Source: Chakrabartyella piscis
GTDB lineage: Bacteria; Bacillota; Clostridia; Lachnospirales; Anaerotignaceae
Length of the DNA stretch: 64,000 nucleotides
Assembly: GCA_030067835.1 (NCBI GenBank)
Contig: CP092441.1
Location: forward strand, 2,418,001-2,482,000
Reading direction: 5' to 3'
The notes beneath the pieces are model-generated. The model saw only the letters and a list, made by a program, of their open reading frames with translations. It was not told the origin of the DNA and made no database searches. How positions within the stretch are numbered: position 1 is the first letter of the stretch; each line of letters opens with the position of its first letter. The translations under genes and the position numbers were made by a program. Below, in pieces: positions 40,988 to 50,136 of the stretch.

Positions 40988-41857
40988 TTATTGACCCATA
41001 CAGATTACGTCTTCCAAACCATATTCTGCAACGATTGCATCATATGTACCATCAGCAAGCATTTCATTCAATGTATTTTGAACTGTGTCACGAAGTTCTG
41101 TATCACCCAAACGGAAACCAATACCATATTGTTCTTTGGACAATTCTTCTTCCAACATTACGAAGATATCACCACGGGATTCCAATTGGTAGTTTGCAAC
41201 ACCGATATCAACAGCGATTGCATCAACAGCACCAGATTCCAAGCTCATGAAAGCTGTGTTGTAATCAGGTGTTTGTTCCAAAGCAGAGAAGCTTGCTGCC
41301 AAAGCCAAGTTTTCGTCATTGTCTTCTTCATTTGTCAAAGCTGTCAAAGCAGAAGAACCTGTTTGTGTAATAACAACCATACCAGCCAAGTCAGATTTTT
41401 CAACGATACCAGAATCTGCTTTTACTACGAATACGATACTGTTGTCTACATAAGGATCAGAGAAAGTATAGTCTGCTTCTCTACCTGTCATTGTGAAACC
41501 ATTCCAGATACAGTCGATTGCGCCACTGTTGAGTTCCATATCTTTTGCAGACCAGTCAATTGGTTGTTTTACCAATTCCCAACCCAAACGATCACAAACT
41601 TCTGCAGCCAAATCCAAGTCAAAACCAACGTATTCGCCAGCTTCATTCATGTAACCATATGGAGGGTATTCTGCATCGAAACCAACAACAAATGTGGTTG
41701 TTTCTGCTACTTCCTCTGCTGGAGCTGCTTCTTCTGTTGCTTCTGTTGCTTCTGCTGCTGGAGCTTCTGTTGCTGTTTCTGTTGCACTGCTACCACAACC
41801 TGCCAAAGCACCAACGCTGACTACCATTGCCAATACAATTGCTAAATATTTTTTCAT
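40988..41857 (-). CDS. Amino-acid ABC transporter substrate-binding lipoprotein
   Basis: A 289-residue periplasmic-type binding protein anchored as a lipoprotein: signal peptide MKKYLAIVLAMVVSVGA with lipobox LAGC. An Ala/Glu/Thr-rich linker follows, then the SBP family 3 fold (VVGFDAEYPPYGYMNEAGEY, GFDLDLAAEVCDRLGW, LNSGAIDCIWNGFTMTGRE). AAGGGG precedes the ATG. Three copies of GGT(T)ATGTAA lie between promoter and start codon. The gene heads the transporter operon. Confidence 0.92.
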   Translation of the reverse strand: MKKYLAIVLAMVVSVGALAGCGSSATETATEAPAAEATEATEEAAPAEEVAETTTFVVGFDAEYPPYGYMNEAGEYVGFDLDLAAEVCDRLGWELVKQPIDWSAKDMELNSGAIDCIWNGFTMTGREADYTFSDPYVDNSIVFVVKADSGIVEKSDLAGMVVITQTGSSALTALTNEEDNDENLALAASFSALEQTPDYNTAFMSLESGAVDAIAVDIGVANYQLESRGDIFVMLEEELSKEQYGIGFRLGDTELRDTVQNTLNEMLADGTYDAIVAEYGLEDVICMGQ

Positions 41858-41873
41858 AATTCATATCCCCTTC

Positions 41874-41908
41874 TTACATACCTTTTTACATAACCTGTTA
41901 CATACCTT
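41874..41908 (-). promoter_or_regulatory. Triple direct repeat in the binding-protein leader
   Basis: On the minus strand GGTATGTAA, GGTTATGTAA and GGTATGTAA occur at about 13-nt spacing just before the ribosome binding site. TATAAT, a likely -10, lies upstream at 41934-41939. The even spacing suggests a regulator site, or an RNA element, controlling uptake. Confidence 0.45.
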
Positions 41909-42082
41909 TTTTGATGTCGTTTCCAGCTTCTTCATTATAGTATCACACTACCACACTAAAGTAAAGTAATATTTTTCAGATGGAATTCAACTTTTTTTGT
42001 GACTTATTGACAAATCCAATGAACAAGATTTTGTCCCACCATCAAAAATCAGCATTTCTTGTATATTTCTACGTACAATTCC

Positions 42083-42111
42083 TTGCAAATACATGAAAAA
42101 AATATTACAAT
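42083..42111 (+). promoter_or_regulatory. Promoter of the alanine symporter gene
   Basis: TTGCAA (42083-42088), a 17-nt spacer and TACAAT (42106-42111), about 68 nt before the start codon. The rest of the 320-bp gap between the divergent genes is AT-rich without other clear features. Confidence 0.65.
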
Positions 42112-42179
42112 ATATAAGCTGTTTCAAATAGCAATGCATTTATAACTAATTACTCTATTATTTTTAAGGGGGAAATAAC

Positions 42180-43601
42180 ATGGAAAGTTTGTTAGACCTT
42201 TTATGGGCAATGTCTGATTTCTTATGGGGAACACCCATGACAGTAGTGGTTGGTGGTACAGGTTTGTATCTCACCATCAAATTCAGATTTTACTACATGA
42301 AAAAAATCAAGTTTCATTTCAAAAACACATTTGCTAAGATGTTCAAAGGTGGCGATGGTGAAGGTTCTGTTTCTGGGTTCGCTGCTGCTTGTACTGCCAT
42401 GGCAAATACCATTGGTGTAGGGAATATCAGTGGTGTTGCAACTGCTGTTACCATGGGTGGTCCTGGTGCCATCTTCTGGATGTGGGTTTCTGGTCTTTTG
42501 GGCATGAGTACCAAAGCTTGTGAAATCATCTTGGGTCAAAGATACCGTGTAAAATATGAAAAATCCATGGATGAATATCTTTGTGACCGTTCTTTCGTTA
42601 TGAAAAACGCTTTGGGTTGGAAAGCTGGTTCTGTCATTCTTGCTGTTTTTGTGTTCATCTTTGGACCTTGGACAAACGCAGTACAAACTGAATCTGTAAC
42701 CAGTTCTTTGTATGAAGCATTCCAAATTCCACCTATCGTTTCTGTTGTGTTCGTAGGTCTTACTTGCTTCTTGACCATTGCTGGTGGTTTGAAACGAATT
42801 GCTCGTATTATGGAGCGTGCAGTGCCTTTTATGGCTATGCTTTACATTCTTGCTGGTCTTGGTGTTTTGGTTATGTACATTGACCAAGTGCCTGCTGCTT
42901 TGTCTTTGATTGTCAAAAGTGCTTTCACACCTATGGCTGGTGTAGGTGGTTTTGCTGGTGCAACTGCTCGTGATGCGGTGCGTTATGGTGTTGCTCGTGG
43001 TATTTACTCCAACGATGCTGGTACTGGTTATGGTATTGTTGCTCATGCTGCTGCAAAAACAGACCATCCTGTTCGTCAATCTTCTTGGGGTTGGGGTGAA
43101 GTATTCCTGGATACCATCGTGGTTTGCTCTGTAACTGCTTTGACCATCATCATCACCAATTCTTATATCGATTTCCCTGATATCACCAGTGGTCAATTGA
43201 CTACCATTGCTTTCAAAGTGGCTTACGGTAATTTGGGTGGATATTTCATGGCAATTGCAATCACCATCTTTGCTTGGACAACCATCATTGGTATGTACTA
43301 TAGCTGTTCCAAATCTGTAAACTACGCTTTTGGCGATACTGCTTGGAACAAAAAAATGACACCAATCTATATGATTTACTTTATGTTCCCAGCACTTGCT
43401 TTCTATGATTTGGAAGCAGATTTGCTTTGGGCATTTACAGATGTTTTGTCTGCAATGTACGTCATCATCACTTTGGTATTCATCTATGCGAAACGTAAAG
43501 AAATCTTCCGTTTGTTCAATGATTTCTGGGATCGTTTTGTACCAGAGTTGGAAGCTGGCAAAACACCAGAACCTGTTTCTTATGAAACCATTGAGAAATA
43601 A
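42180..43601 (+). CDS. Sodium:alanine symporter family (AGCS) transporter
   Basis: A 473-residue membrane protein with about ten spans. Family hallmarks are visible: GSVSGFAAACTAMANTIGVG, NISGVATAVTMGGPGAIFWM, then MSTKACEIILGQRYR and GIYSNDAGTGYGIVAHAAA. It takes up alanine or glycine with sodium. AAGGGGG lies before the ATG. It stands alone on the plus strand with its own promoter at 42083. Alanine as substrate is by family only. Confidence 0.92.
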   Translation: MESLLDLLWAMSDFLWGTPMTVVVGGTGLYLTIKFRFYYMKKIKFHFKNTFAKMFKGGDGEGSVSGFAAACTAMANTIGVGNISGVATAVTMGGPGAIFWMWVSGLLGMSTKACEIILGQRYRVKYEKSMDEYLCDRSFVMKNALGWKAGSVILAVFVFIFGPWTNAVQTESVTSSLYEAFQIPPIVSVVFVGLTCFLTIAGGLKRIARIMERAVPFMAMLYILAGLGVLVMYIDQVPAALSLIVKSAFTPMAGVGGFAGATARDAVRYGVARGIYSNDAGTGYGIVAHAAAKTDHPVRQSSWGWGEVFLDTIVVCSVTALTIIITNSYIDFPDITSGQLTTIAFKVAYGNLGGYFMAIAITIFAWTTIIGMYYSCSKSVNYAFGDTAWNKKMTPIYMIYFMFPALAFYDLEADLLWAFTDVLSAMYVIITLVFIYAKRKEIFRLFNDFWDRFVPELEAGKTPEPVSYETIEK

Positions 43602-43664
43602 ATGAATCAAAAAAATAAAAGGCATCATGCTCTACAAAATCGAAATTAGAACTATGTTGGCATA

Positions 43665-43750
43665 AAACAAGATCCTTCATTGCATTCAGGATGACACACG
43701 CATGAAATGTGCTGCATTTGTAGGGGCGTCCCTATGTGGGCGCCCGTTTT
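43665..43750. repeat. Two dispersed host repeats after the symporter gene
   Basis: GATCCTTCATTGCATTCAGG followed by ATGACAC (about 43668-43697) matches part of the larger repeat at 38937. TGTAGGGGCG...CGCCCGT (43719-43747) is a CCCTACA palindrome in inverted orientation. Confidence 0.75.
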
Positions 43751-43785
43751 GAACTGCCACCAAAAAGAATTGTATCTCAATATCA

Positions 43786-43816
43786 CAAAAAAAGCGGTAC
43801 CTTTACAGGTATCGCT
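43786..43816 (-). terminator. Intrinsic terminator of the lipoprotein operon
   Basis: On the minus strand AGCGATACCTG-TAAA-GGTACCGCT is followed by TTTTTTT, 7 nt after the lipoprotein stop. Confidence 0.85.
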
Positions 43817-43822
43817 TTTCTT

Positions 43823-44527
43823 TTAATATGGTAAATCAAAGGATGCAATCCTCCAACCATCTGCTGTATTTTGCAAAACCACTGTATGACGTTCCATGGT
43901 TCTAGCCACTTTTCCATCTTCATTTTCCAAGTCCTCAAAATCACAATAATATCCAATCAAGTTGAAGATAATTTCCGTTTCCTCTGCTTCTATCAACTCA
44001 TAACGCAACATATCATTTCCCATATACAAAATATGAGAACCTCTGTCTGCTGGCATATAATACAACATATCCTCTACATTTTCATAATACTGATATTCTA
44101 CATCATCGTCAAAATTGGTATTCAATTCTTTGAAATATTCAGGTGTCAATATGGAAGTAAAGTCTGTATAAAACACATTCCAATCTGTGTAGAAATTGTC
44201 AGTATATGGAATATAGTTCCAGCCATTGATTTCCACAAAATCTTCACCCATCCAAGCATTGTCACCACTGCCATCTAATGCTTTTTGGGGCAACCAACCA
44301 ATGCTCATGGTCATGGCTTCCATATAAGCAAAACCATCTTCTACCAATTCCATTTGTTCTGATGTAAGGAAGGTAACATCCTCTTTGGTATCTCCCACAA
44401 TAAAAATATCTTCTGCTACAACAACTTCTTGTTCTACTGTCATGGATTCTGTTTCCACTTCTTGCGTTACTTCACCACAACCACCCAACATACACATCAA
44501 ACATAGAAACAAAAGCGTTTTTTTCAT
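43823..44527 (-). CDS. Hypothetical lipoprotein
   Basis: A 234-residue lipoprotein: signal peptide MKKTLLFLCLMCMLGGC with the cysteine at 17. The mature part is acidic and aromatic (FYTDWNVFYTDFTSILTPEY, VEYQYYENVEDMLYYMPADR) and ends VVLQNTADGWRIASFDLPY, a pattern seen in small NTF2-like or IseA-like secreted domains. I do not assign a family. GGAGG lies 8 nt before the ATG at 44527. It follows DUF2161 by 12 nt, third gene of an operon. Confidence 0.7.
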   Translation of the reverse strand: MKKTLLFLCLMCMLGGCGEVTQEVETESMTVEQEVVVAEDIFIVGDTKEDVTFLTSEQMELVEDGFAYMEAMTMSIGWLPQKALDGSGDNAWMGEDFVEINGWNYIPYTDNFYTDWNVFYTDFTSILTPEYFKELNTNFDDDVEYQYYENVEDMLYYMPADRGSHILYMGNDMLRYELIEAEETEIIFNLIGYYCDFEDLENEDGKVARTMERHTVVLQNTADGWRIASFDLPY

Positions 44528-44539
44528 AGCCAAAACCTC

Positions 44540-45241
44540 CTATCCAATAGATAGATTATCTCTATACCATTTCACTATCTTTTGATGAGTTGCTTCTTCC
44601 AATGCCAACTTTCCTTCTTCTGAAAGAGTATAGACACCTTTTTCCACACGTCGATACCATTTATAAGGGTTGCTTTGGACTAAAGATGGATATTTTGCAT
44701 CCAATTCACGCAATTCCTTTACCGTTGCAGATTCTTTTGTTTCCAAATAGCAGCAAAGTGCCAATGACTTTTCACGATATGCTGTCATAATTTTAGTTTT
44801 GTTGATACCACCTTTGTTGATTGCAACCAGTCTTTGATCCACTTCTTTTGCAAGACCTTCTTGTTTTCTACGATTTTTACGTACCACGCTATCGGCTGGT
44901 TCCAAAACCACTTCCACCAATTGCACAGGACTATCCAAAGCCACTGTCAAAAGCCCCAATTCCAAACGTTTCAACAGACGCACCATATCCTTAAAGGTAC
45001 GATCCCGTTGTCCCTTTTGTGGTCTTGGAATTGCAACATAAACATGTTCTGCTATGGTTTGACGTTCAATTGCTTGGTACACCAATTTCAAATTGAAGCT
45101 ACGTTTCAGCTCCACAATTATGGTTTCTGACTCTCTAGTTGCCACAATGTCGCAATCCTTCACTTCACCTTGCACTGCATAGCCCAAATCTTCCAAAAAC
45201 AAACGTATGGGATCAAATAAATCTGCTTCTTTTACACTCAT
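44540..45241 (-). CDS. DUF2161 family PD-(D/E)XK-like protein
   Basis: A 233-residue protein with a nuclease-like N-terminus: DLFDPIRLFLEDLGYAVQGE, then CDIVATRESETIIVELKRSF, giving the D...ExK core of PD-(D/E)XK phosphodiesterases. A helical middle and a winged-helix-like C-terminus (ATVKELRELDAKYPSLVQSN, KGVYTLSEEGKLALEEA) follow, matching DUF2161. Its substrate is unknown; DNA is likely. The ATG overlaps the peptidase stop by 4 nt. Confidence 0.85.
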   Translation of the reverse strand: MSVKEADLFDPIRLFLEDLGYAVQGEVKDCDIVATRESETIIVELKRSFNLKLVYQAIERQTIAEHVYVAIPRPQKGQRDRTFKDMVRLLKRLELGLLTVALDSPVQLVEVVLEPADSVVRKNRRKQEGLAKEVDQRLVAINKGGINKTKIMTAYREKSLALCCYLETKESATVKELRELDAKYPSLVQSNPYKWYRRVEKGVYTLSEEGKLALEEATHQKIVKWYRDNLSIG

Positions 45242-46488
45242 TTCATACGACCTTTCGCCATATAACTTTCAATTTCCTCAACAGTACGAATCATATCAAT
45301 GGTCAAGATTTCTGACCCTTCATCTGTCACCAAAACATCATCTTCGATACGAATGCCAATATTCCATTCTTCGATATACAAGCCTGGTTCCACAGTCAAA
45401 ACCATGCCTGCTTGCAATTCACGATCAATGTATCTGCCAATGTCATGGGTTTCAGCTCCCAAATAATGGCTGACACCGTGGTAATAATATTTGTTCAATT
45501 CTTCTGGTTCTGTAATCAAACCAATTTCTGTCAATGCTTCCACATAATGTTCACGCAACACTTCATTCAAGCGAGCAAATGGCACACCTGGTTGGATGGT
45601 TTCCACCACTTTTCTATGACCTTCCAAAACAATGTTGTACACCAGTTTTTGTTGGTCTGAGAATTTACCATTTACAGGGAATGTTCTGGTGATATCGCCA
45701 TTGTACCAGTCTACTTGTGCACCAGCATCCACCAAAATCAAATCACCATCTTTTGTGGTTTGGTTGTTTTCTGTGTAATGCAAAATACAACCACGTTCTC
45801 CTGATGCTGCAATGGTTTGGAATGCTTTTTGACGTACCCCTCTTTTGGTTAGAACAAAATCAAAATATGCTTCGATTTCGTATTCTTTCATGCCTGGACG
45901 CACCAAAGACATCATTGCCAAGAAGCCTTCTTCTGTAATTTTCATTGCACGATGCATACGTTCCAATTCCCAACCATCTTTAATCAAACGCAAATCACTG
46001 AAAATTGGATAGGAATTGTCCAAAATAAGACTTGGATATTTCCCTTGTACTTCCTTTGCAAAGGACAATGCTGCTGTTGGAAGTGCATTCCAGTCACGAT
46101 TTTCCAAGTCCAACCAAAGGGTATCTATGTTGTATTTGAACACAAATTCTGCAAAGTCTGATTGGAACAAATCCACAAAGGAAACATCTGTAATGCCAGA
46201 GATTTCTTTTGCTTCTTCCACTGTCATATTGGCACCCACCCATTTTGCCAAATAGCCATTATCCCTTGGAATGTAGAGCTTGGTTTCAAAGCCTTTTGTC
46301 GTATTTGACATAAATAAAATGCAGTTTTCACGGTCAATTCCTGTCAAATAATAGAAGTTTCTGTCTGGTGAAAATGGATATTTTTCATCGCCACGTTTGT
46401 AGGGTGCTTGTCCAGCAAACACCACTGCCACACTGTTTTCTTCCATATATTGTGCAAATTTATTTCGATTATTGGTAAAATGATTCAT
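45238..46488 (-). CDS. Xaa-Pro aminopeptidase (M24B)
   Basis: A 416-residue metallopeptidase that removes N-terminal residues before proline. The N-terminal domain (residues 1-165) has the creatinase fold. The C-terminal pita-bread fold carries the metal ligands: Asp in LILVDAGAQVDWYNGDITRT, His in GVSHYLGAETHD, Glu in MVLTVEPGLYIEEWN and Glu in GIRIEDDVLVT. AAAGGATG lies before the ATG. It leads the operon peptidase - DUF2161 - lipoprotein. Confidence 0.92.
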   Translation of the reverse strand: MNHFTNNRNKFAQYMEENSVAVVFAGQAPYKRGDEKYPFSPDRNFYYLTGIDRENCILFMSNTTKGFETKLYIPRDNGYLAKWVGANMTVEEAKEISGITDVSFVDLFQSDFAEFVFKYNIDTLWLDLENRDWNALPTAALSFAKEVQGKYPSLILDNSYPIFSDLRLIKDGWELERMHRAMKITEEGFLAMMSLVRPGMKEYEIEAYFDFVLTKRGVRQKAFQTIAASGERGCILHYTENNQTTKDGDLILVDAGAQVDWYNGDITRTFPVNGKFSDQQKLVYNIVLEGHRKVVETIQPGVPFARLNEVLREHYVEALTEIGLITEPEELNKYYYHGVSHYLGAETHDIGRYIDRELQAGMVLTVEPGLYIEEWNIGIRIEDDVLVTDEGSEILTIDMIRTVEEIESYMAKGRMK

Positions 46489-46511
46489 GGTATCATCCTT
46501 TCTGTCGGTTT

Positions 46512-46690
46512 ACGGACAACCGCAAGGGTTGTCCCTACAATTGCATCTCTATAATGATTTCATTGTGTTTATATCACGGAATGGTCAAGACCATTCCCTA
46601 CGAGTATATTATATTAGATTTTGTAGGGGACAGTCTTGACTGTTCCGCTTTTCTAATTTATTGCAGAATGGGGAACCCATCCCCCATAAT
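46512..46690. repeat. Cluster of four palindromes before the peptidase gene
   Basis: ACGGACAACC-GCAAG-GGTTGTCCCTACA (46512-46539), CGGAATGGTC-AA-GACCATTCCCTAC (46577-46601), and inverted TGTAGGGGACAGTC-TT-GACTGTTCCG (46622-46647) belong to the CCCTACA family. AATGGGGAACCCATCCCCCAT (about 46667-46689) is a degenerate member. The 210-bp gap holds no gene. Confidence 0.85.
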
Positions 46691-46700
46691 TGTATCGGAA

Positions 46701-47867
46701 TCAATTTATGATACAAAATCCTTTTTCCCTCCAATATGCCAAAATATCTTTGGATTTGCCTGCTAATTTTCCTTGGACAGCTTCTTTTTTACCGCCACCT
46801 TTGCCAGAGAACATAGTTTTCAAATCTGCCATATAGTCATTTGCATCTTGGTGTTTGCTGATGAGTACAAATGCGAAACCTTCTGCTGTTGGTGACATAA
46901 CAAATGCACGTCCTCCTGTGGTTTCCACCAAAATATCTGCCAAATTGGTCAAGTCTTTGCCAGCAAAGCCATCGCCTAAAATTGCTACATTTTCTACACC
47001 TTCTGGAATGGTTTTTGCCAACAATTTGAAGTAATCGTACTTGGTTTTGGATAGTTTCTGAATCAAATCATCCTTTTCTGCAAGCAAATTGGTGACAGCA
47101 CCTGCAACCTTTTCACCAGAAACAGAGAGCATACGACCTGCTTCATCTGCACTACGATTTTTTTTATCATAATGCAACAATGCACGTTTGCCACAAACAA
47201 TTTCCAAGCGTGTACCACCTTTATAACTTTGGATGCCAATGATTTTGATGACACCAATTTCGCCAGCAGACACCACATGTGTACCACAACAAGCACAACA
47301 ATCGTATTCGCCTGCTTGCACAATACGCACCTGTCCATCAATTTCAATTTTGCTTCTATAGTCAATTTCTGCCAATTCCTCTTGATTTGGATATGTCACC
47401 AAAATAGGGGTGTTTGTCCAAATGGCTTCATTTGCTTTTGCTTCCAATTTTGCAATATCCGCTTCTTCTATTTTTGCATCGAAATCAATGAGGATTTTTT
47501 CTGTTCCCATATGAAAACCAACATTATTGCAGTTGTACTGTTTGCAAATGATGCCAGAAAGAATGTGTTCACCAGAGTGATTTTGCATCAAATCAAAGCG
47601 ATTTTCCCAATCAATTGTACAGTCCAGATGGTCACCAACTGCCACTGCTCTATCTAGTATATGCAGAATTTGTTCGTTCTTTTCACGCACATCCAAAACA
47701 ACAGCATTCCCAACAAATCCTTTGTCTGAAGGTTGACCACCACCTTCTGGATAAAAGTAAGTTTCTTTTAATGTGACAGCATATCCTGATTCCACTTTAT
47801 TGCAAGTCAAAATTTCACCAACAAAGTTTGTGGTATAAGCATCGGTTTCATATTTTTTTATAGACAT
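46701..47867 (-). CDS. AlaX-like alanyl-tRNA editing protein with DHHA1 domain
   Basis: A 388-residue free-standing editing protein that would hydrolyse Ser- or Gly-tRNA-Ala. The threonyl/alanyl-tRNA synthetase second-additional-domain motifs are present: the metal-binding NHSGEHILSG, and CCACCGTHVVSAGE supplying Cys and His. The last 150 residues form a DHHA1 domain with a Gly-rich end (MFSGKGGGKKEAVQGKLAG). That makes it the long AlaX type. AGGAG lies 8 nt before the ATG at 47867. Confidence 0.9.
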   Translation of the reverse strand: MSIKKYETDAYTTNFVGEILTCNKVESGYAVTLKETYFYPEGGGQPSDKGFVGNAVVLDVREKNEQILHILDRAVAVGDHLDCTIDWENRFDLMQNHSGEHILSGIICKQYNCNNVGFHMGTEKILIDFDAKIEEADIAKLEAKANEAIWTNTPILVTYPNQEELAEIDYRSKIEIDGQVRIVQAGEYDCCACCGTHVVSAGEIGVIKIIGIQSYKGGTRLEIVCGKRALLHYDKKNRSADEAGRMLSVSGEKVAGAVTNLLAEKDDLIQKLSKTKYDYFKLLAKTIPEGVENVAILGDGFAGKDLTNLADILVETTGGRAFVMSPTAEGFAFVLISKHQDANDYMADLKTMFSGKGGGKKEAVQGKLAGKSKDILAYWREKGFCIIN

Positions 47868-47954
47868 GGATTCTTCTCCTATCAATTGTATTTTTAGATG
47901 GTTCTAATCATATTGTACCATAAATACAGAATTATGAAAAGAAATCCCTGTAAA

Positions 47955-47986
47955 CAAAAAAGCCTATCTACGAAAGTAGATAGACT
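47955..47986 (-). terminator. Intrinsic terminator after degV
   Basis: On the minus strand CTATCTAC-TTTCG-TAGATAG is followed by GCTTTTTTG. Confidence 0.8.
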
Positions 47987-48002
47987 TTGGTGTATAGGCA
48001 AA

Positions 48003-48031
48003 ACGGGCACCCACACAGGGGTACCCCTACA
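48003..48031. repeat. Dispersed CCCTACA palindrome
   Basis: ACGGGCACCCACACAGGGGT followed by ACCCCTACA; arms imperfect. Host family member, between degV and its terminator. Confidence 0.7.
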
Positions 48032-48081
48032 GAAGTATAAATCAAGTTATCTATACTAGAAATCAACCGTAATAACACAAA

Positions 48082-48951
48082 TTATGTTGATTGATTTGTC
48101 AAACCTTTTCCTTTTTCAATGAATGCAAAAATCAAAATTCCAGGACCAGAATAGGTACCTACAATACAACCTGCAATGCCAAAGAGTGCTTGTTTCATAT
48201 CAAATTTTTCTGCAAAGCATTCACGCATTTTTTCCATACGTTCTGGTACTACACCATGGGAAAAGAACATTGGATAGGATTTATCCACACCATGTTCCAT
48301 TGCATATTGACGCAATTTTTGGTACATTCGCTTTTTACCTTTTACTGCTGTGATGTTGATGACTTCACCATTTTTCATCGCCATAATGGGGTGTAAATTC
48401 AGCATAGTTCCAACAATTGCAGCTGGACCTGATAGTCTACCACCACGTTTTACATATTTCAAGGTTTCAATAGCTGCAAACACCTTAGTTCTTTTGGATA
48501 GTCTTTCAATTTCATCATGGAGTTCTTGGAGTCCCATACCTTCTTTTGCTTTTTTTGCTGCAATTTCCACCAAAAGTGCCAAGCCAGAAGTACAAGTTTG
48601 GGTATCCAAAATCATAACACGCTCATGACCACTTTCCAAATGGGATTTTGCTACATTTGCAGATTGCACAGTGCCACTGACACCACTGCTGACCAAGATT
48701 GCCAAGACATCATCGCCATCGTCCAAAATACTACGAAAAGCTTTTTCAAAAAATTCAGGTGAAGGTTGTGCTGTTTTTGCCATCCATTCACGTTCTTCCA
48801 TTTTCACATAAAATTCTTCAGCAGACAGATTCACACCATCCAAATATGTTTCTTCCCCAAAATGTACAAACAAAGGTACACTGGTAACACCCAATTCGGC
48901 TATTCTTTCGTTTGTCAAATCACTTGTGCTATCCACCACAATACGTACCAT
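48082..48951 (-). CDS. DegV family fatty-acid-binding protein
   Basis: A 289-residue DegV protein. It opens MVRIVVDSTSDLTNERIAEL, has VTSVPLFVHFGEETYLDGVN, the fatty-acid pocket TAQPSPEFFEKAFRS, then VSSGVSGTVQSANVAKSHLE and the conserved YVKRGGRLSG. Such proteins bind acyl chains (FakB-like) and hand them to a fatty acid kinase; whether this one acts as FakB is not settled. GGAGG lies 7 nt before the ATG at 48951. Confidence 0.9.
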   Translation of the reverse strand: MVRIVVDSTSDLTNERIAELGVTSVPLFVHFGEETYLDGVNLSAEEFYVKMEEREWMAKTAQPSPEFFEKAFRSILDDGDDVLAILVSSGVSGTVQSANVAKSHLESGHERVMILDTQTCTSGLALLVEIAAKKAKEGMGLQELHDEIERLSKRTKVFAAIETLKYVKRGGRLSGPAAIVGTMLNLHPIMAMKNGEVINITAVKGKKRMYQKLRQYAMEHGVDKSYPMFFSHGVVPERMEKMRECFAEKFDMKQALFGIAGCIVGTYSGPGILIFAFIEKGKGLTNQST

Positions 48952-49135
48952 ACAATATCCTCCAATAAATTCCAATGTCACCAACTAGATGCTCTAGTTT
49001 TATCTTATATAATTGTATAATAGTTTTGAATACCACGTCAACCGTTTTCTATTAATTTTTAATACAATTTTCAATATTATATATTACAATTTCCTTAAAT
49101 TTCCTAATCACCCATTATTTTACTTTGATTTGCAA

Positions 49136-49165
49136 TCAAAAAGTGCACCTCCATAGGAAGTGCAC
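49136..49165 (-). terminator. Intrinsic terminator of the TPM operon
   Basis: On the minus strand GTGCACTTCC-TATG-GAGGTGCAC is followed by TTTTTGATT. Confidence 0.85.
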
Positions 49166-49197
49166 TGATTGATTTACACGATATGCCTATTGAATTA

Positions 49198-49223
49198 CGG
49201 AATGGTCAAGACCATTCCCTACA
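49198..49223. repeat. Dispersed CCCTACA palindrome
   Basis: CGGAATGGTC-AA-GACCATTCC-CTACA. The same arms occur at 46577. Confidence 0.85.
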
Positions 49224-49248
49224 AGTATCCCAACGATATGGTTTCGTT

Positions 49249-50136
49249 TTAAAAACCTCTACTGCCACCGCCATGACTGCGACCAGAAGATCCACCTCTT
49301 ACAGTGCTGCGACCACCACCACCGCCACCTGGACCATGACCATTATTTCTTGGAATGCGTCTATGAGTTACAGTTTGGTGAACAAAGCGATCTTCTTCTT
49401 TGGTCAGATGTACACTGCTTTTGTTATTGGGTGAATATTTGTATCCGCCAAATTTCAAGCGATATTTTCCAATGATTCCAACACCAATACCAACGAAAAC
49501 AACCAACGCCAATACCACTGCAATCATAGCTTCTATGGGCTCTATGCTTTTGTATGTGGTAATTTTGCCTGTATCTTCGTTATAGGCATAGTTTCCTTGT
49601 GCACCCATATCGTAACAAGCAACCACTTCTGTAATCATAGTGGAAAAGGAACTTTCGTAATCACCTGAAGACGCTGCTGCAAAGGATGCATCCAATACAT
49701 CTGAAATACGTGCATCTGTCAAATAATAAATGGCTTCACCTGTGGTTTGCAATGCAATTTCTCTATTATCCATATCGATGATACAAGTGACACCATCTTC
49801 AATGATCAAATTGGCATCATACAAATCCTCTGCATAAACACGAGCTGTTTTGCCACCAGCATCTGCAATGGACAATACAATGATATCCCAGCCAGTTTTG
49901 GCTTCTGCTTCTTCCAATTCCAATGTCAATCTAGCTTCTGCATTTGCATCCAACAAATTGGCTTCATCTTGGACTTGGATGCCCATACCAAAAACAGGAA
50001 TTGTCATGGTCAAAATCAAAATGATGGATAGCAAAATTGTTTTGTATGATTTATTTTGGAAAGATTCTTCGTCACGATGTTCCTCTGCATGACAGATTTT
50101 GGTTTGTGGTTGATGATTTCTGCATAAATTTATCAT
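49249..50136 (-). CDS. TPM-domain membrane protein (YdjH/YgcG-like)
   Basis: A 295-residue protein with a TPM domain: VQDEANLLDANAEARLTLEL, EEAEAKTGWDIIVLSIADAG and CIIDMDNREIALQTTGEAIY. A hydrophobic segment (TILLSIILILTMTIPVFGMG) precedes it, another follows (AMIAVVLALVVFVGIGVGII), and the end is Gly/Ser/Arg-rich (GGGGGGRSTVRGGSSGRSHG). The N-terminal codons CHAEEHRDEESFQNKS are encoded by a dispersed host repeat. GGAGGG lies 9 nt before the ATG at 50136. It is last in a membrane module with SPFH and zinc-ribbon genes. Confidence 0.85.
   Translation of the reverse strand: MINLCRNHQPQTKICHAEEHRDEESFQNKSYKTILLSIILILTMTIPVFGMGIQVQDEANLLDANAEARLTLELEEAEAKTGWDIIVLSIADAGGKTARVYAEDLYDANLIIEDGVTCIIDMDNREIALQTTGEAIYYLTDARISDVLDASFAAASSGDYESSFSTMITEVVACYDMGAQGNYAYNEDTGKITTYKSIEPIEAMIAVVLALVVFVGIGVGIIGKYRLKFGGYKYSPNNKSSVHLTKEEDRFVHQTVTHRRIPRNNGHGPGGGGGGRSTVRGGSSGRSHGGGSRGF

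Larger units (their letters stand above)
48952..49248. other. Intergenic region between degV and the TPM operon
   Basis: About 300 bp without a gene. It is very AT-rich, with likely degV promoter elements near 49000-49020, the TPM terminator at 49136-49165 and one dispersed palindrome at 49198-49223. Confidence 0.6.

Noticed and set aside
42222-43628. 468-residue frame antisense to the alanine symporter
   Set aside because: Antisense shadow; no domain and no ribosome binding site.
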